This document shows, in pieces, positions 61,552 to 62,435 of a DNA stretch of 62,435 nucleotides. The notes beneath the pieces are model-generated. The model was not told the DNA's origin. It searched no databases and was given only the letters and a program-made list of their open reading frames with translations. A program made the position numbers and the translations under genes. The stretch is from CAYQCE01 sp964415885 (GTDB lineage Bacteria > Zixibacteria > MSB-5A5 > JAABVY01 > JAHJOQ01): the NCBI GenBank assembly GCA_964415885.1, contig CAYQCE010000017.1, positions 1 through 62,435 on the forward strand, given 5' to 3'. The stretch's first letter is position 1; each line of letters begins with the position of its first letter.

Positions 61552-62435
61552 GTGAAAGAATACACTATTGAGCAGATACGGAACATCGCGCTCTGCGGCC
61601 ATAACAACGCCGGAAAGACCATGCTGACGGAAGCCATGCTCCATGTTACCGGTACCAGTTCCAGGTTCGGTAAAGTGGATGACGGTACTACGGTTTCGGA
61701 TTTCACCGAAGAGGAGATCAACCGAAGGATATCGATCTCCGCGACTCTTCTGCATGCCGACCACAATGGCACGAAGTTCAACATCATTGACTTGCCGGGA
61801 TTCCCGGACCTATTCGGCGAAGTCGTATCGTCCCTTCCTGCTGCTGACCTTGCCCTGGTAGTGGTGAGTGCAACTGCCGGCATTGAGGTTATGACCGAGC
61901 AGGCGTTCATGCAGGCCGAGAAGTACGGTATTCCAGCGGCCTTTGTGGTAAATAAGATTGACAAGGAGCATACGGACTTTAACGCCACGGTTGCGAAGAT
62001 ACAGGAGGTCTTCGGACACAAGGCTGTGCCGGTTCAGATTCCGATCGGTCAGGCGCTGACTCTGAAGGGTGTGATTGATTTGCTGCAGATGAAGGCCTAC
62101 ACATTTGACGACGGCAAGGCGACTCCGACCGATATGCCTGCCGATCAGAAGGATGCGGTCGAATCTGCGCGCGAGAGCTTTATCGAGAATATTGCCGAAT
62201 CGGATGACGCTCTGCTCGAGAAGTTCTTCGAATCCGGTGAACTTTCCGATGAGGAGCTGACGAAGGGCCTCAAGGCCGGTATCCAGAATCGCAAGCTGTT
62301 TCCGATTTTTGTGACAACAGCCGAGAGCGCGGCGGGTGTCTCCACGATGCTCGACTTCGCTGCGAAGTATTTCCCGACTCCGGCGGATCGGGGCGAGGTG
62401 AAAGGCTTTTTGCCCGGGAGCGATCAGGAGAAGAC
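61552..62435 (+). CDS. Elongation factor G-like protein, 3' end beyond window
   Basis: The first 294 residues of an EF-G-family translational GTPase are visible, and the frame is open to the end. G1 is GHNNAGKTM (residues about 16-24, normal EF-G has GHIDAGKT). The switch I region has DDGTTVSDFTEEEINRRISI. G3 is DLPGF instead of DTPGH, and G4 is NKID. The missing His after DxPG and the altered G1 match the EF-G2-type paralogues, not the main EF-G. The histidine's loss may lower GTPase rate. The GTG start has GAGGAG upstream. A canonical fusA should exist elsewhere in the genome. Confidence 0.88.
   Translation, partial: MKEYTIEQIRNIALCGHNNAGKTMLTEAMLHVTGTSSRFGKVDDGTTVSDFTEEEINRRISISATLLHADHNGTKFNIIDLPGFPDLFGEVVSSLPAADLALVVVSATAGIEVMTEQAFMQAEKYGIPAAFVVNKIDKEHTDFNATVAKIQEVFGHKAVPVQIPIGQALTLKGVIDLLQMKAYTFDDGKATPTDMPADQKDAVESARESFIENIAESDDALLEKFFESGELSDEELTKGLKAGIQNRKLFPIFVTTAESAAGVSTMLDFAAKYFPTPADRGEVKGFLPGSDQEK

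Overview
The window looks like a piece of an uncultured Gram-negative bacterium of the FCB group. Candidate division Zixibacteria is the best guess. The case rests on three secreted proteins ending in paired dockerin-like repeats of the form DIDDIVYLI..YVF.GGP, a DUF2723 membrane glycosyltransferase, a secreted tricorn-type protease, an MsbA lipid A exporter with LPS-type glycosyltransferases, and outer-membrane-type lipoproteins. This placement is by pattern memory, not by a search. A run of exactly 100 N (12883-12982) marks a scaffold join. Coding density is very high: no stretch over 300 bases lacks a gene, and I found no tRNA, rRNA, CRISPR array, prophage or insertion sequence.

Layout. 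1-191 is non-coding with nested inverted repeats. 192-5523 (minus strand) holds a DUF4919-like protein, a STAS-like protein, a methyltransferase, an NmrA-type reductase, a secreted dockerin protein and a surface propeller protein. 5695-9266 holds an O-antigen ligase-like protein, CorA, and a second dockerin protein interrupted by one in-frame TGA. 9395-17162 holds a LysN-type aminotransferase, dapF, an MFS carrier, argS (5' end lost in the gap), a degenerate EPSP-synthase-like protein and a MATE pump. 17337-22217 is a membrane glycosylation set (DUF2723, GT4, UPF0104). 22371-31533 holds a 1514-residue subtilase with dockerin, an RlmL-type methyltransferase and a tricorn protease. 31694-38188 is a long plus-strand run: manC, SPOR lipoprotein, TsaC-like, LMW phosphatase, DUF3108, dtd, maf, rodZ-like and a GT9-like half protein. 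It leads directly into smc, ftsY, yjbQ and rlmH. 43780-46928 holds rpsU-yqeY-cvpA facing an inverted dnaG. 47021-50626 holds hydrolases, a DNA glycosylase and an M50 protease. 50628-55957 is the LPS region (lipoprotein, msbA, a decayed GT9, GT2, GT4). 55966-59805 holds rel, a TPR protein, comF and Smr. The right edge holds a lipoprotein, a tiny flagellar-rod-like protein on the minus strand, a two-helix membrane protein and the start of an EF-G-like gene.

How the genes work together. Envelope building dominates: GDP-mannose supply (manC), sugar transfer (DUF2723, two GT4, GT2), a flippase-like protein, MsbA, O-antigen ligase-like protein and RodZ. Core information genes (argS, dnaG, smc, ftsY, rpsU, rlmH, rel, EF-G-like) are interleaved with them. 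Genes are packed with 1-4 base overlaps (ATGA, TTGA, TAATG), so most runs are probably operons.

Most interesting: the dockerin protein at 8415-9266. Its single in-frame TGA falls where its paralogue in the same window has the second cysteine of a CxxC, giving a potential CxxU, and a strong hairpin follows the TGA directly. It could be a selenoprotein or a fresh nonsense mutation; the sequence alone cannot decide. Next are a 67-residue flagellar-rod-like mini-protein behind a sigma28-like promoter and an EPSP-synthase fold protein that has lost most active-site motifs. A recurring promoter type (TTGACN, 16-17 bases, TATATT-like) sometimes lies so close to the ATG that the mRNA should be leaderless.
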